Assembly: GCA_934643865.1 (NCBI GenBank)
Contig: CAKUCX010000026.1
Coordinates: forward strand, 1-40,748
Direction: 5' to 3'
Origin: an uncultured Kiritimatiellota bacterium
Lineage (GTDB): Bacteria; Verrucomicrobiota; Kiritimatiellia; RFP12; UBA1067
DNA: 40,748 nucleotides
Shown: positions 27,576-36,250 of the stretch, in pieces
How positions within the stretch are numbered: the stretch's first letter is position 1
Layout of the letters: the number at the start of each line of letters is the position of its first letter
Made by a program: the position numbers and the translations under genes
Notes under the pieces: generated by a model
Databases searched by the model: none
What the model was told of the DNA's origin: nothing
The model's input: the letters and a program-made list of their open reading frames with translations, nothing else

Positions 27576-27668
27576 TTCTTTTCCTGATTTGCACCTACCG
27601 TCCGGACATCCGGCGAGGAGGCCCGCCGGCAATCCGCCCCTCCAGCCAAAGGAGGATGTGAGTGCGCT

Positions 27669-27677
27669 AGTATACCA
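27669..27677 (-). promoter_or_regulatory. Candidate extended -10 promoter of the tyrS-secA-glnN-mrp operon
   Basis: On the minus strand this reads TGGTATACT, an extended -10. No convincing -35 lies upstream. The predicted start near 27661 gives a leader of about 86 nt. That leader could fold short hairpins (CCTCC/GGAGG, CCGGCG/CGCCGG, CCGGA/TCCGG), but I see no known riboswitch or T-box core. Confidence 0.5.
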
Positions 27678-27769
27678 TAAAAACGCCGCGTTCGGGGGGG
27701 CTGCGCCCCCTTGGCAGCAGATGCGGGGATCCGTGCCGTGCGCGCGCGGACGCGCCCCCCGGACATGGG

Positions 27770-27807
27770 AAAACCGCCCTCGCCCGCAGGGCGGGGAGGA
27801 CGGCTTT
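27770..27807 (-). terminator. Rho-independent terminator of fusA
   Basis: On the minus strand, GCCGTCCTCCCCGCCC pairs with GGGCGAGGGCGG across a 3-4 base loop and is followed by TTTT. It begins about 35 bp after the fusA stop. A second strong G/C hairpin (27693-27710) lies between it and the tyrS promoter. Confidence 0.75.
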
Positions 27808-27842
27808 CGTCACGCCTCGAAAGGCGCCGCTGCGCGGAGACG

Positions 27843-29945
27843 CTATTCGGCGCTCGGGCGGACCTTGCCTTCCTTGATGCGCTTCTCGATGACCGTCTTC
27901 GCGATCGAGTTCGGAACGGGCTCGTACTGCTTGAAGATCATCGTGAATGTGCCACGGCCCTGCGTGACCGTGCGGATCGCGTTCGAGTAGCCGAACATCT
28001 CGCCCAGCGGGACCGTCGCCTTGATGCTCTTCATGCCGCCACGGTCGTCCATGCCCTCGACGCGGCCGCGACGCTGGTTGATGGAGCCGTTCGCCGCGCC
28101 CATGTACTGCTCGGGCACCACGACCTCGACGTCCATCATCGGTTCCAGCAGCTGCGGCTTCGCCTTGAGGAAGCCCTGCTTGAAGCACTGCATTGCGCAG
28201 GTGATGAACGCGAATTCGTTCGAGTCGACCTCGTGGTACGAACCGAAGTAGACCGTCGCCTTGACGTTCACGACCGGGAAGCCCGCGAGCGGGCCCGCCT
28301 CAAGCGCCTTCCGGACGCCCTTCTCGACCGCCGGGATGTACTCCGTCGGGATGACGCCGCCCTTGACCTCGTTGACGAACTCGAAGTCCTTGCCGGGCTC
28401 CTGCGGCTCAAGGCGCAGGCAGACGTGCGCGTACTGGCCGCGGCCGCCGGACTGCTTGACGTGCTTGTACTCGCTCTCGACCTTCTGGGTGAGCGTTTCG
28501 CGGTAGGCGACCTGCGGGGCGCCCACGTCGCAGGCGACGTTGAACTCGCGCTTGAGGCGGTCCACGATGACTTCGAGGTAGAGCTCGCCCATGCCGGCGA
28601 TGATCGTCTCGCTCGTCTCCTGGTCGAACGTCACGACGAAGGTCGGGTCCTCCATCGCGAGCGCGTGCAGGGCGACGCCGAGCTTCTCGTTGTCCTGGCG
28701 GGACTGCGGCTTCACCGCGACGGAGATGACGGGCGCCGGGAAGTCGATCGACTCCAGCGTGATCGGATGTTCGGGGTCGCAGAGCGTGTCGCCCGTGCGC
28801 GTCTCGGTGAGGCCCACACACGCCACGATGTCGCCGGCGTGCGCCTCGTCGAGCGGCTCCTGCTTGGCGGCGTGCATGCGGAAGAGGCGGGAAATGCGCT
28901 GCTCGCGGTTGATCGTGGAGTCGAGCAGTTCGGCGCCGAGCTTGAGCGTGCCCGAGTAGACGCGCACGAAGGTGATCTTGCCGCCCGAGCGCGGGTCGTT
29001 CATGATCTTGAACGCAAGGCCGCAGAACGGCTCGGCGTCGCTCGGCTCGCGCTTCTGCGACGGGTCGTCGGCGGAGACCGCCGGGCCCGCGTCGAGCGGG
29101 GAGGGGAGGTAGTCGCACACGCCGTCGAGGAGCTGCTGCACGCCCTTGTCCTTGAACGCGCTACCGCAGAACGCCGGCGTGATCGTGCGCGCGATGCAGC
29201 CCTTGCGCACGGCCTTCTTGATCTCGTCGACCGTCAGCTCCTCGCCCGCGAAGAACTTCTCCATGAGCGCGTCGTCCTGCTCGGCCGCGCTCTCGACCAT
29301 TTTCTGGCGGTACTCCTTCGCCTTTTCGAGCATGTCGGCGGGAATCTCCTCCACCGTGACCGTCTTGCCGAGGGTCTTCATGTCGTAGCGGAGGGCCTTC
29401 ATCGAGATGAGGTCGACGATGCCGCTGAACGACTCGCCGGCGCCGATCGGCAGCACCATCGGCACGGGGTTTGCGCCGAGCTGGCTCTTCATCTGGTCCA
29501 TGACGGCGTAGAAGTTCGCGCCCACACGGTCCATCTTGTTGACGAACGCGATCTTCGGCACCTTGTACTTCTCGCTCTGGCGCCACACCTGCTCGGACTG
29601 CGGCTGCACGCCGCCGACCGCGCAGTAGAGGGCGACCGCGCCGTCGAGGACACGGAGCGAACGCTCCACCTCGGCCGTGAAGTCCACGTGTCCGGGGGTG
29701 TCGATGAGGGAGAGGCGGTAGGCGCCCCACATCACGCACGTGGCGGCGGACTGGATCGTAATGCCGCGCTCCTGTTCCTGCACCATGAAGTCCATCGTCG
29801 CGGCGCCCTCGTGCACCTCGCCGATCTTGTAGTTCTTGCCCGAATAGTAAAGGATGCGCTCGGACGTCGTCGTCTTGCCGCCATCGATGTGGGCCATGAT
29901 GCCGAAGTTGCGCACATGGTCAAGCGGGAAGGGTTTAGCTGCCAT
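27843..29945 (-). CDS. fusA: Translation elongation factor G
   Basis: The start at 29945 (AGGAG eight bases upstream) gives 700 residues, the normal EF-G length. The G domain shows AHIDGGKTTTSERILYYSG (18-36; the P-loop has G where most EF-G have A), EQERGITI, DTPGHVDF and NKMDR. Domains II-V follow, with YGSYHEVDSNEFAF- and GYSNAIRTVTQGRG-type motifs at the C-terminus. It catalyses GTP-driven translocation and ribosome recycling. It has its own promoter and terminator. The usual neighbours (rpsL, rpsG, tuf) are absent, so this copy is detached from the str operon; it may be the sole EF-G or an additional paralogue. Confidence 0.96.
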   Translation of the reverse strand: MAAKPFPLDHVRNFGIMAHIDGGKTTTSERILYYSGKNYKIGEVHEGAATMDFMVQEQERGITIQSAATCVMWGAYRLSLIDTPGHVDFTAEVERSLRVLDGAVALYCAVGGVQPQSEQVWRQSEKYKVPKIAFVNKMDRVGANFYAVMDQMKSQLGANPVPMVLPIGAGESFSGIVDLISMKALRYDMKTLGKTVTVEEIPADMLEKAKEYRQKMVESAAEQDDALMEKFFAGEELTVDEIKKAVRKGCIARTITPAFCGSAFKDKGVQQLLDGVCDYLPSPLDAGPAVSADDPSQKREPSDAEPFCGLAFKIMNDPRSGGKITFVRVYSGTLKLGAELLDSTINREQRISRLFRMHAAKQEPLDEAHAGDIVACVGLTETRTGDTLCDPEHPITLESIDFPAPVISVAVKPQSRQDNEKLGVALHALAMEDPTFVVTFDQETSETIIAGMGELYLEVIVDRLKREFNVACDVGAPQVAYRETLTQKVESEYKHVKQSGGRGQYAHVCLRLEPQEPGKDFEFVNEVKGGVIPTEYIPAVEKGVRKALEAGPLAGFPVVNVKATVYFGSYHEVDSNEFAFITCAMQCFKQGFLKAKPQLLEPMMDVEVVVPEQYMGAANGSINQRRGRVEGMDDRGGMKSIKATVPLGEMFGYSNAIRTVTQGRGTFTMIFKQYEPVPNSIAKTVIEKRIKEGKVRPSAE

Positions 29946-29985
29946 TTCTTCTACTCCTGGTGTGTTCAAAAAAAATCGAAGTAAT

Positions 29986-30015
29986 AGTTTATCGCTTTCA
30001 TTGGGCGAAAAGCAA
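29986..30015 (-). promoter_or_regulatory. fusA promoter
   Basis: On the minus strand: TTGCTT (30010-30015), an 18-bp spacer and TAAACT (29986-29991), the same -35 and spacer as the AbiE promoter. The leader to the fusA ATG would be about 34 nt. Confidence 0.6.
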
Positions 30016-30042
30016 GGGGGAATTTGAACAAAATGCGCGCGC

Positions 30043-32022
30043 TCAGCGCTTCGCGGGCGTTTTCCCGATTGGCAGAAGTCCGAGGGGGTTGCGCGCATAG
30101 GTCCAGACGGGATCGCCGAGCGGACCCTGGATGCCGAAATCAAGGAGGACCTGCGCAAGATTGGAGAACGGCCAGGTGATCGGCGTCGCGAGCTTGCCGA
30201 GGAGCGTGTCGTTCTTCGTGAGCGCGACGCGGGCGCGGACGTCGAGGCGGTCCTGAACAAGGTCGTAGGCGCCCTCCGCGCGCACGGAGAGGAAGCGCCC
30301 CGACACGACGGCGTTGGAGACCGCGAAGACGCCGTTCGTGAGCGTGAAGTCGAGCGCGCCGTCCGAGAGGTTCACAAGCTCCGAGACGCCCGGCACGTGC
30401 TTCGCGAAGTAGTCCGTGAGGCCCGCGAAGAGCTTCATCTGCGCGAGGTGCCCGTCCCGGCACACGAGGCGGCCCGATCCGGCCAGACGGGCGACGGCGT
30501 TCGTCTCAAGCGGCCCCGCAAGCGCCACGCGCCCGGAGACGCGCCCGCGCCGCTCGCCCTCGTCGATGCCGAAGATCTGCGCGAGGTCGGAGAGGGCGAG
30601 CGACTCGCCGGTGAGGTCGATTCCGAACGTCGCGAGGTCCCGGCGCGACTCCGGCACGGCGATCACGCCCCCGCCCGCCACGCGCCCGCCCTGCGGCCCG
30701 CGCGCGGCGGCGTTCGTGAACGTGACGGTCGTCCCCTCCACGCAGAACGCCGCCGAGGCGTCGCGCAGGGGGACGCCGAAGAGGCTCCCCTGCGCGAACG
30801 CGAGCGTGCCGCGGAGGTCGTTCTGCGCGGCGTGGGCCGGATCGACCGCGAGGCGCCCCCGGAGCGTCACCGTCGGGACGCCGTTCGTGACGGCGAGGCC
30901 GTCGAGCGTGCCGTCGTTCATCACGTCCGCGATGGCCAGGACGTCCCTGAGCGGCGCGCGCGTCCCCACGTCGAAGTCCACGAAGCCGACGTCGTTCGTG
31001 TTCTCGTAGACGAGCGTCCCCTCCACGGCCGAGCCGTCCGCAAGCGCGCCCGCGAGCGGCCCCACGGTGACGCGCGCGTTCTGGTACGTGTCGCGCACGA
31101 AGACGCGGATGTCCACCTTGCCGTCCACGCGCTTCAGCGGCACGCCGTGGTGGCGGCCGCCCTGGGGATGGAGGTCGAGGAGGATGCGGAGGTCGTTGTT
31201 GCGGAGGTTGACGTCGAAGGTGCAGGTGACGTCGACGGGCTTCTCCACCTTCGTGAAGGCGTCGATGAATTGGTAGGCGTTCGTGATGTCGAGCGCGACG
31301 AGGAGCGGACGGATGTTGTGCTGGCGCGCCTGGCCGCCGACGACGCCGTGCAGCCACTGGTCGTTCAGGTCGAGCGTGACATGCCCCGCGACGGTCATCG
31401 GCACGTCCGTATCGGGCCAGCGGAGGGACGCCTCCCGCACGCGGAGGCCGTCGCGCGTGACCTCCACAAACGGGATCTCGACGAGCGGCGAGGCAATGCC
31501 GAGGATCTCGGGCCGGACGAGCCGCACCCGGAACGGGCGCAGCTCGGGGAGGTCGAGCTTCAGCGGCTCGTCCACCTCCCGGAAGTCCGGCTGCCCGGGG
31601 AACTCGATCGAATCGGGGATGTAGTACCCCATCGGCAGACGCGGATAGCGGAAGTCCACGAGCGTGACGCCCCGCAGGATCGTCGCGCGCGACCACGGCA
31701 GCCGCCGCAGGTCGAGCGCGATGTCCACCTGCGACGCCGACATCACCGTCACGGCGGGCCCCGTCTTCGGGCCGTAGTGCCGCCCCCGGTCGAGGACGCG
31801 CAGGTTCCGGACGCACAGCCGCCTGGGGAAGCGGAACGTCGCGGCATCGGCGCGCACCAGGTAGTCCGCCGTGGACAGGCGGGCCAGGACGCGGTCCAGG
31901 AGGGCGCGGGGAACCGGCTGCTCAAAGCACACGAGCGCGCAGAGCGCCAAAAAGAGGGCGAGGAGGCCGACGAGGAGGGCAGACGCGAAAACACGCAGGA
32001 GAACCTTGCCGAACACCTTCAT
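30043..32022 (-). CDS. AsmA-like (AsmA/TamB-family) envelope protein
   Basis: The 659-residue protein has one N-terminal membrane anchor (about 8-33) and a large periplasmic beta-rich part. The C-terminal 150 residues fit the AsmA-like C-terminal domain, with GSGRLVCRDGHLAQMKLFAG, then DYFAKHVPGVSELVNLSDGA and NAVVSGRFLSVRAEGAYDL. AsmA-like proteins are bridge-like lipid-transport or outer-membrane maintenance factors. The gene begins only 13 bp after the CCA end of tRNA-Glu on the same strand, so it is probably transcribed with the tRNAs from the promoter at 32216-32244. The ribosome binding site is a G-rich stretch (GGGGCGGGAA). fusA follows downstream with its own promoter. Confidence 0.72.
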   Translation of the reverse strand: MKVFGKVLLRVFASALLVGLLALFLALCALVCFEQPVPRALLDRVLARLSTADYLVRADAATFRFPRRLCVRNLRVLDRGRHYGPKTGPAVTVMSASQVDIALDLRRLPWSRATILRGVTLVDFRYPRLPMGYYIPDSIEFPGQPDFREVDEPLKLDLPELRPFRVRLVRPEILGIASPLVEIPFVEVTRDGLRVREASLRWPDTDVPMTVAGHVTLDLNDQWLHGVVGGQARQHNIRPLLVALDITNAYQFIDAFTKVEKPVDVTCTFDVNLRNNDLRILLDLHPQGGRHHGVPLKRVDGKVDIRVFVRDTYQNARVTVGPLAGALADGSAVEGTLVYENTNDVGFVDFDVGTRAPLRDVLAIADVMNDGTLDGLAVTNGVPTVTLRGRLAVDPAHAAQNDLRGTLAFAQGSLFGVPLRDASAAFCVEGTTVTFTNAAARGPQGGRVAGGGVIAVPESRRDLATFGIDLTGESLALSDLAQIFGIDEGERRGRVSGRVALAGPLETNAVARLAGSGRLVCRDGHLAQMKLFAGLTDYFAKHVPGVSELVNLSDGALDFTLTNGVFAVSNAVVSGRFLSVRAEGAYDLVQDRLDVRARVALTKNDTLLGKLATPITWPFSNLAQVLLDFGIQGPLGDPVWTYARNPLGLLPIGKTPAKR

Positions 32023-32035
32023 TTCCCGCCCCGAT

Positions 32036-32110
32036 TGGCAGCCCCTAGCGGAGTCGAACCGCTCTTACATGGATGAGAACCATATGTCCTAGCCGATAGA
32101 CGAAGGGGCC
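32036..32110 (-). tRNA. tRNA-Glu (anticodon CUC)
   Basis: On the minus strand, acceptor GGCCCCT pairs with AGGGGCT, the anticodon loop is TTCTCAT (anticodon CTC) closed by TATGG/CCATG, and the T loop is GGTTCGACTCC. The discriminator is G, followed by encoded CCA. It reads GAG codons. It is nine bp downstream of tRNA-Leu. Confidence 0.94.
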
Positions 32111-32119
32111 ACATTCACT

Positions 32120-32204
32120 TGGTGCACCCGGTGGGAGTCGAACCCACACACCTTGCGGCACAAGAACCTGAATCTTGCGTGTATGCCAATTTCACCACGG
32201 GTGC
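32120..32204 (-). tRNA. tRNA-Leu (anticodon CAG)
   Basis: On the minus strand, acceptor GCACCCG pairs with CGGGTGC, the anticodon stem is CAAGA/TCTTG with loop TTCAGGT (anticodon CAG), and there is a long class II variable arm. The T loop is GGTTCGACTCC, the discriminator A, and CCA is encoded. It reads CUG, a major Leu codon in this GC-rich sequence. Confidence 0.95.
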
Positions 32205-32215
32205 AACGAGGACGT

Positions 32216-32244
32216 AGTATGCCATAACTTCCGCGCGCCGTCAA
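32216..32244 (-). promoter_or_regulatory. Promoter of the tRNA-Leu/tRNA-Glu/asmA unit
   Basis: On the minus strand: TTGACG (32239-32244), a 17-bp spacer and CATACT (32216-32221), preceded by TGG as an extended -10. The predicted start is about 5-6 bp before the tRNA-Leu 5' end. Confidence 0.7.
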
Positions 32245-32381
32245 TGGCGGTTGGAAAGATTTTTGCATAAATCCGTCCAATCGTAGAAACGCCAGGCATT
32301 GTGGACGACATCCGCGAAGCGGAACGGCTTCGCGTCGTCGGCGAAGAGCGCCACCTCTCCGGCCCGCTGGCGATCTTCCTC

Positions 32382-35300
32382 TTACTTGTATTTCCTGACG
32401 AGGTCCATAATCCCCTTGTCGAGCCGGTGCCCATGGAAGTCGATCGTCTCTGCACCTTTCCGCCCCGTGTCGAGGACGCCATACGGGCCGCGCAGCGTCC
32501 AAAAAGCGAAGCCGAACCCGTTCCGCTCGTAGACTTTCAGCTGATCCTCCATCCAGCGAAGATAGACGTCGTAAGGCGCACCGCCCGAAGCGCCGCACTC
32601 GCCGACCATCACGAAGTTCCCGCGCGCCGCGCAGGCGATCCATTCGGAAAAGACCTGACTTTCTAGCCATGCGTCGCCCGACAGCGGCATCCCCTCCTCC
32701 GCGAAGGGGATCTCCTCGTTCCACCCCCTGAAAACAAATGGACGCACATTGACCCGCTTGCCCCAGATCGGCTTCGACTGCAGCGAAGCCGTCCGCGTCG
32801 CCGCCGTGACGGCGATTCGCCGAACCTGCACCCAATCCCCCTCGGCGACCTCAACGGCAAGTTCGCGCACGGGGCGGGCGAGATCGAAGCGAAACGGCGC
32901 GATTGGCGTCGCCGTGACGCGCTTCCACTTCGGACTGTAGGCGGCTTCCGCCCAGTCGCTGCTGTTCGTCGCCGGGTCCAGCTGCCACTCGGCCACCCGA
33001 AGCCCGTCCGCCGTCACCGTCAGCCGATTCTTGGACGAGACTTGTCCCAGCAGAAGCTCCCAGCGTCCGGCCGGCGCCTCCTGGATGCGCAGCGGCATGC
33101 GCCACGCCGCCTTGGAGAGGCCGTAAAGTGGGCTTGCGAACTCATGCATCGGCCAGCGCGGCGGAAGGCCCTTGCCGACCTCCCCCATCCAGGAAACGCC
33201 GCAATGCGAGATCGACATCGGGGAATAGCCGCGCGTCGCCTGGCCGACCAACGCCTGTTCGGATTCAAGTTCCGCCACGGGGTGCTCACCGCAAGCGGAA
33301 CCGTCGGCGACAATGAACCTGAACGGATCTTCCGCGTGGATCGCCCGGATCAGATATCGCTCGACTTCCGCCAGTTTGGGATCCACAGGCGACTCGTTGA
33401 AGAGGTTAAATGACAGGCGTTCGTTCGGGATGCCACGCCACCGTCGGGCAAAATGGCGCCAGTGGCGCGCACAGACGTCCAAGACATCCTTCTCCCGGAA
33501 AAGGTTGCGCGTCTCCTTCGGCCATCGGTTCACGGAATAGCCGGGCGCACGGTGAAAGCAGAACTGCACGTGTAGCCCGTATTTCCGACCCCACGCAAGC
33601 GCCTCGTTTAGCGGATCCAAGGCGGAGTCGTCAATCTCGTTCCAGTCTCCGTCCTTGATCCAGCACCGATAGTCAAGTGGGAGCCGGATGAAGTTGAATC
33701 CCAATTCCGCCGCAAAGCGGAAGTCCTCTTCGTTGTAGCGCGCCTCTTTTCGGACTTCCTTATGGTAGAGACAATACGGCAGGTTGACGCCGATCCACCT
33801 TTCGGACGGACGCCAGGCCTTCGAGGCATGGACGAGCCGCCAGCCGGGCGGGGCCGCGAACGTCTCCTCCCGGCGTCCGCCCTTCTTCACCCAGTCGTAC
33901 GCGATTTCGCCGCCGGGGACGGGCAGCGTGACGCCGCAGAAGTCGAGATCGACGTCCGTCGGGCGCACCGTCACGGTCTTCTTCAGGTGGTCCACCTCCA
34001 CGCCGAGGACGCTGTGGACGAGCAGCACCGCCGCATACGAGGCGAAGCCGTGGTTGCAGCTCGCGCTCGTCGTATCGTTCTCCCACAGCGTCCCCGTCCG
34101 CTCCGCCATGTACGTGAAGTAGCCCTTCGTCTCGTCGAGGATCTGCCGCCCGCGCCCCGCGCGCTCCAGCAGCTTCAGGCGCAGGTAGTTGCCGATGAAG
34201 GCGTTGGAGGGCCAGATCTCGGGGTGCTTGAGCATCTTCTTCCTGTCCGACGGGTCGTAGCGCTTCGGGCCGAAGTCCGCAAGCAGCGTCTTCCAGAGCG
34301 CGGGATGCGTCTCGGGCGTCGCGACCCGGTGGAAGAAGGCGTAGTACTGGCACGTCTCCGTGCATTCGCCCGAAAGCTTGAGCGAACCGTCCTTCTGGCG
34401 GACGGCGTTGTCGCAGAACCACGTGCCCGTCCAGCTCTGGCGGCGCACCTCCGCCCGCACGCGCGCCGCCTCGGCGGCGAAGTCCGGCCGCCCGTAGAGG
34501 CGGTCCATCGCGTCGAGCGTGTCGGCCCACGTCATGTTCGAGGGGTAGTTCACGTCCTGCACGAGCTTGTTCGCGCGGCTCCACTCCACGAACACCCAGC
34601 TCGGCAGGCGTTCGAGCAGGCCGTCCGCGTTGCGGTACTTCCAGAGGAACGCCACGAACTTCTCCAGACGCGGGCGCAAGGCGTCAACAAGGGTGCGGTC
34701 GCCCGTGCGCCGCAGATACTCCTCCGTCTCAAGGACAAACCACATGCCCCAGTTCGGGATGTGGGTGCGGTCGCGGTGGTCGGAGGGATAGCACATCGGC
34801 AGCGCCCCGGGCGCGATGTCGTCGAACGCGGGCGGCAGCGCCAGGTTCTCCTCGAAGACGCGCTCCAGCGCGAAGTCGCCCGTCAGGAGCGTGGAGGCGG
34901 GGGCCGTGAAGTAGGCGTCGCAGTTCCAGCCCGCGCGCTCGCGGCTCGGGCAGTCCATGAACACGTCCACCGCGTTCTGGCGGAAGGTCTCGTTCGCCGC
35001 GTCGAAGACCGCGACGAGCGCGGGGTCGCTCGCGCGGAAACGGGCGCGTTTCGCCGTCGGGTTCTTGTAGCTGCGGAAACGCGGCGCGGAGACGGTCATC
35101 TCGCCCGAGACGACGTCCAGCTCCACGTAGCGCATCGTGTAGGGCTCGAAGGCGTCCACCTCGTAGACGCCCGGCGCCGCGAAGTCCCACACGAGCGCGT
35201 TGCAGCAGTCCTTGTAGCGGCGGATGCCGCGCGCCTCGCCGTTCGCGGACAGCACCTCGTCAAACTGGAGAACGAGCCGCCCGGGCTTCTTCACCTCCAC

Positions 35301-36209
35301 GCGCAGGCCCGGGAAGCCCGTGTCGTTGAGGCCGTTGTCGAAGACCATCGACGCGCCCGCCGCAAGCGCGAACGACGCGGATGCCTTCTCGGCGTCCGTC
35401 GCCGGACGGCGGTCTGAGCAGACGAGGCGCTGGGCGAGGTAGGTGACGTTCAGTTCGAGATCCGCGAGCGGGAAGCCCTTGAAGGTCGGCGACGTCCCCG
35501 GCAGCGTGAGTGCGCGGTCGGCGTGGACGGGCGCCGTCTCGTCGTAGCGGACGTTCGCGAACGAGACGGGCGCCATGCGCGGGTTCACCTCGAAGTCCGG
35601 GTACGGCGCCCGGCGCTCGATAAGCGCCGGCTCCGGCGCGGCGGCGAGCGCGAGGGCGGGCGGGTGCGCGGGCGCGGGCAGGCGGTACGCCTCCGCGAAC
35701 GTGCGCTGGAAGGAATAGCGCGGCACCTTCTGGACGCGCGGCTGGCGCGTGGCGGCGAAGGCCCCGCCCGTCCGCTTCGTGGCGGCGCGCACATCCCCGC
35801 CGCACACCACCTCCGCCTTGAAGAACGGCGGCTGTTCCATCAGGTAGAAGTTCGGCACGTTGTACCCCGCCACCTCGACGCACAGCTCGTTGCGCCCCGG
35901 CTTCGCGGCCTTGGAGAGGTCCCATTCGTCGGGCCGGAAGAACCCCTTCGGTCCGCGCGCCGGGCCAAACCCCACGAACGCGCCGTTCAGCGTCACCCGA
36001 TAGGAGTACCACGCGACCATCTTCAGGACGGGCCTCTCCCCCACCTTCAGCTCGAAGGGCGCGCGGAACGCGATGAGCGTGTTCATCTCCTCCGCGAGCC
36101 CCGCCGGCCAGACGGACTCCGCCGCCTCGAATTTCGTCACCGCCCCCGCCGCGCACGCGAGGCCGGCCGTGAAGGCAACGAGAAGAGCGTTTTTAAGAAC
36201 CTTTTTCAT
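32382..36209 (-). CDS. Two-enzyme fusion: GH78-like alpha-L-rhamnosidase plus GH5-like glycosidase
   Basis: The start at 36209 has a perfect AAGGAGG seven bases upstream and gives 1275 residues with a signal peptide (K2-K3, hydrophobic 8-22). Residues about 25-795 are GH78-like: N-terminal beta domains (NELCVEVAGYNVPNFY, VFDNGLNDTGFPGLRVE) and an (alpha/alpha)6 barrel with MDCPSRERAGWNCD (418-431), a shortened form of the D-C-P-x-R-D-E-R motif. WENDTTSASCNHGFASY (709-725) follows. Residues 805-1275 are a GH5-type barrel: GVNLPY, FNFIRLPLDY, the acid/base FNLFNES (E939), and the nucleophile VMVGECG (E1204). A beta-rich segment (about 1035-1140) is inserted between these two catalytic residues. 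The GH5 half (32382-33810) looks less GC-rich than the GH78 half. It is cotranscribed with the beta-strand protein, 41 bp downstream. Substrate probably contains rhamnose and beta-linked hexose, an inference. Confidence 0.85.
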   Translation of the reverse strand: MKKVLKNALLVAFTAGLACAAGAVTKFEAAESVWPAGLAEEMNTLIAFRAPFELKVGERPVLKMVAWYSYRVTLNGAFVGFGPARGPKGFFRPDEWDLSKAAKPGRNELCVEVAGYNVPNFYLMEQPPFFKAEVVCGGDVRAATKRTGGAFAATRQPRVQKVPRYSFQRTFAEAYRLPAPAHPPALALAAAPEPALIERRAPYPDFEVNPRMAPVSFANVRYDETAPVHADRALTLPGTSPTFKGFPLADLELNVTYLAQRLVCSDRRPATDAEKASASFALAAGASMVFDNGLNDTGFPGLRVEVKKPGRLVLQFDEVLSANGEARGIRRYKDCCNALVWDFAAPGVYEVDAFEPYTMRYVELDVVSGEMTVSAPRFRSYKNPTAKRARFRASDPALVAVFDAANETFRQNAVDVFMDCPSRERAGWNCDAYFTAPASTLLTGDFALERVFEENLALPPAFDDIAPGALPMCYPSDHRDRTHIPNWGMWFVLETEEYLRRTGDRTLVDALRPRLEKFVAFLWKYRNADGLLERLPSWVFVEWSRANKLVQDVNYPSNMTWADTLDAMDRLYGRPDFAAEAARVRAEVRRQSWTGTWFCDNAVRQKDGSLKLSGECTETCQYYAFFHRVATPETHPALWKTLLADFGPKRYDPSDRKKMLKHPEIWPSNAFIGNYLRLKLLERAGRGRQILDETKGYFTYMAERTGTLWENDTTSASCNHGFASYAAVLLVHSVLGVEVDHLKKTVTVRPTDVDLDFCGVTLPVPGGEIAYDWVKKGGRREETFAAPPGWRLVHASKAWRPSERWIGVNLPYCLYHKEVRKEARYNEEDFRFAAELGFNFIRLPLDYRCWIKDGDWNEIDDSALDPLNEALAWGRKYGLHVQFCFHRAPGYSVNRWPKETRNLFREKDVLDVCARHWRHFARRWRGIPNERLSFNLFNESPVDPKLAEVERYLIRAIHAEDPFRFIVADGSACGEHPVAELESEQALVGQATRGYSPMSISHCGVSWMGEVGKGLPPRWPMHEFASPLYGLSKAAWRMPLRIQEAPAGRWELLLGQVSSKNRLTVTADGLRVAEWQLDPATNSSDWAEAAYSPKWKRVTATPIAPFRFDLARPVRELAVEVAEGDWVQVRRIAVTAATRTASLQSKPIWGKRVNVRPFVFRGWNEEIPFAEEGMPLSGDAWLESQVFSEWIACAARGNFVMVGECGASGGAPYDVYLRWMEDQLKVYERNGFGFAFWTLRGPYGVLDTGRKGAETIDFHGHRLDKGIMDLVRKYK

Positions 36210-36250
36210 GAGACGACCTCCTTGCTCCAAGACGATCCCATTCGCCCCCG

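Noticed and set aside
27576..27668. T-box or other riboswitch in the tyrS leader
   Set aside because: Several short hairpins are possible but there is no T-box core sequence and no antiterminator/terminator pair with a U-run.
29945..30260. N-terminal extension of EF-G to 30260
   Set aside because: It would overlap the AsmA-like gene and contains the fusA promoter; EF-G homology and the AGGAG site fix the start at 29945.
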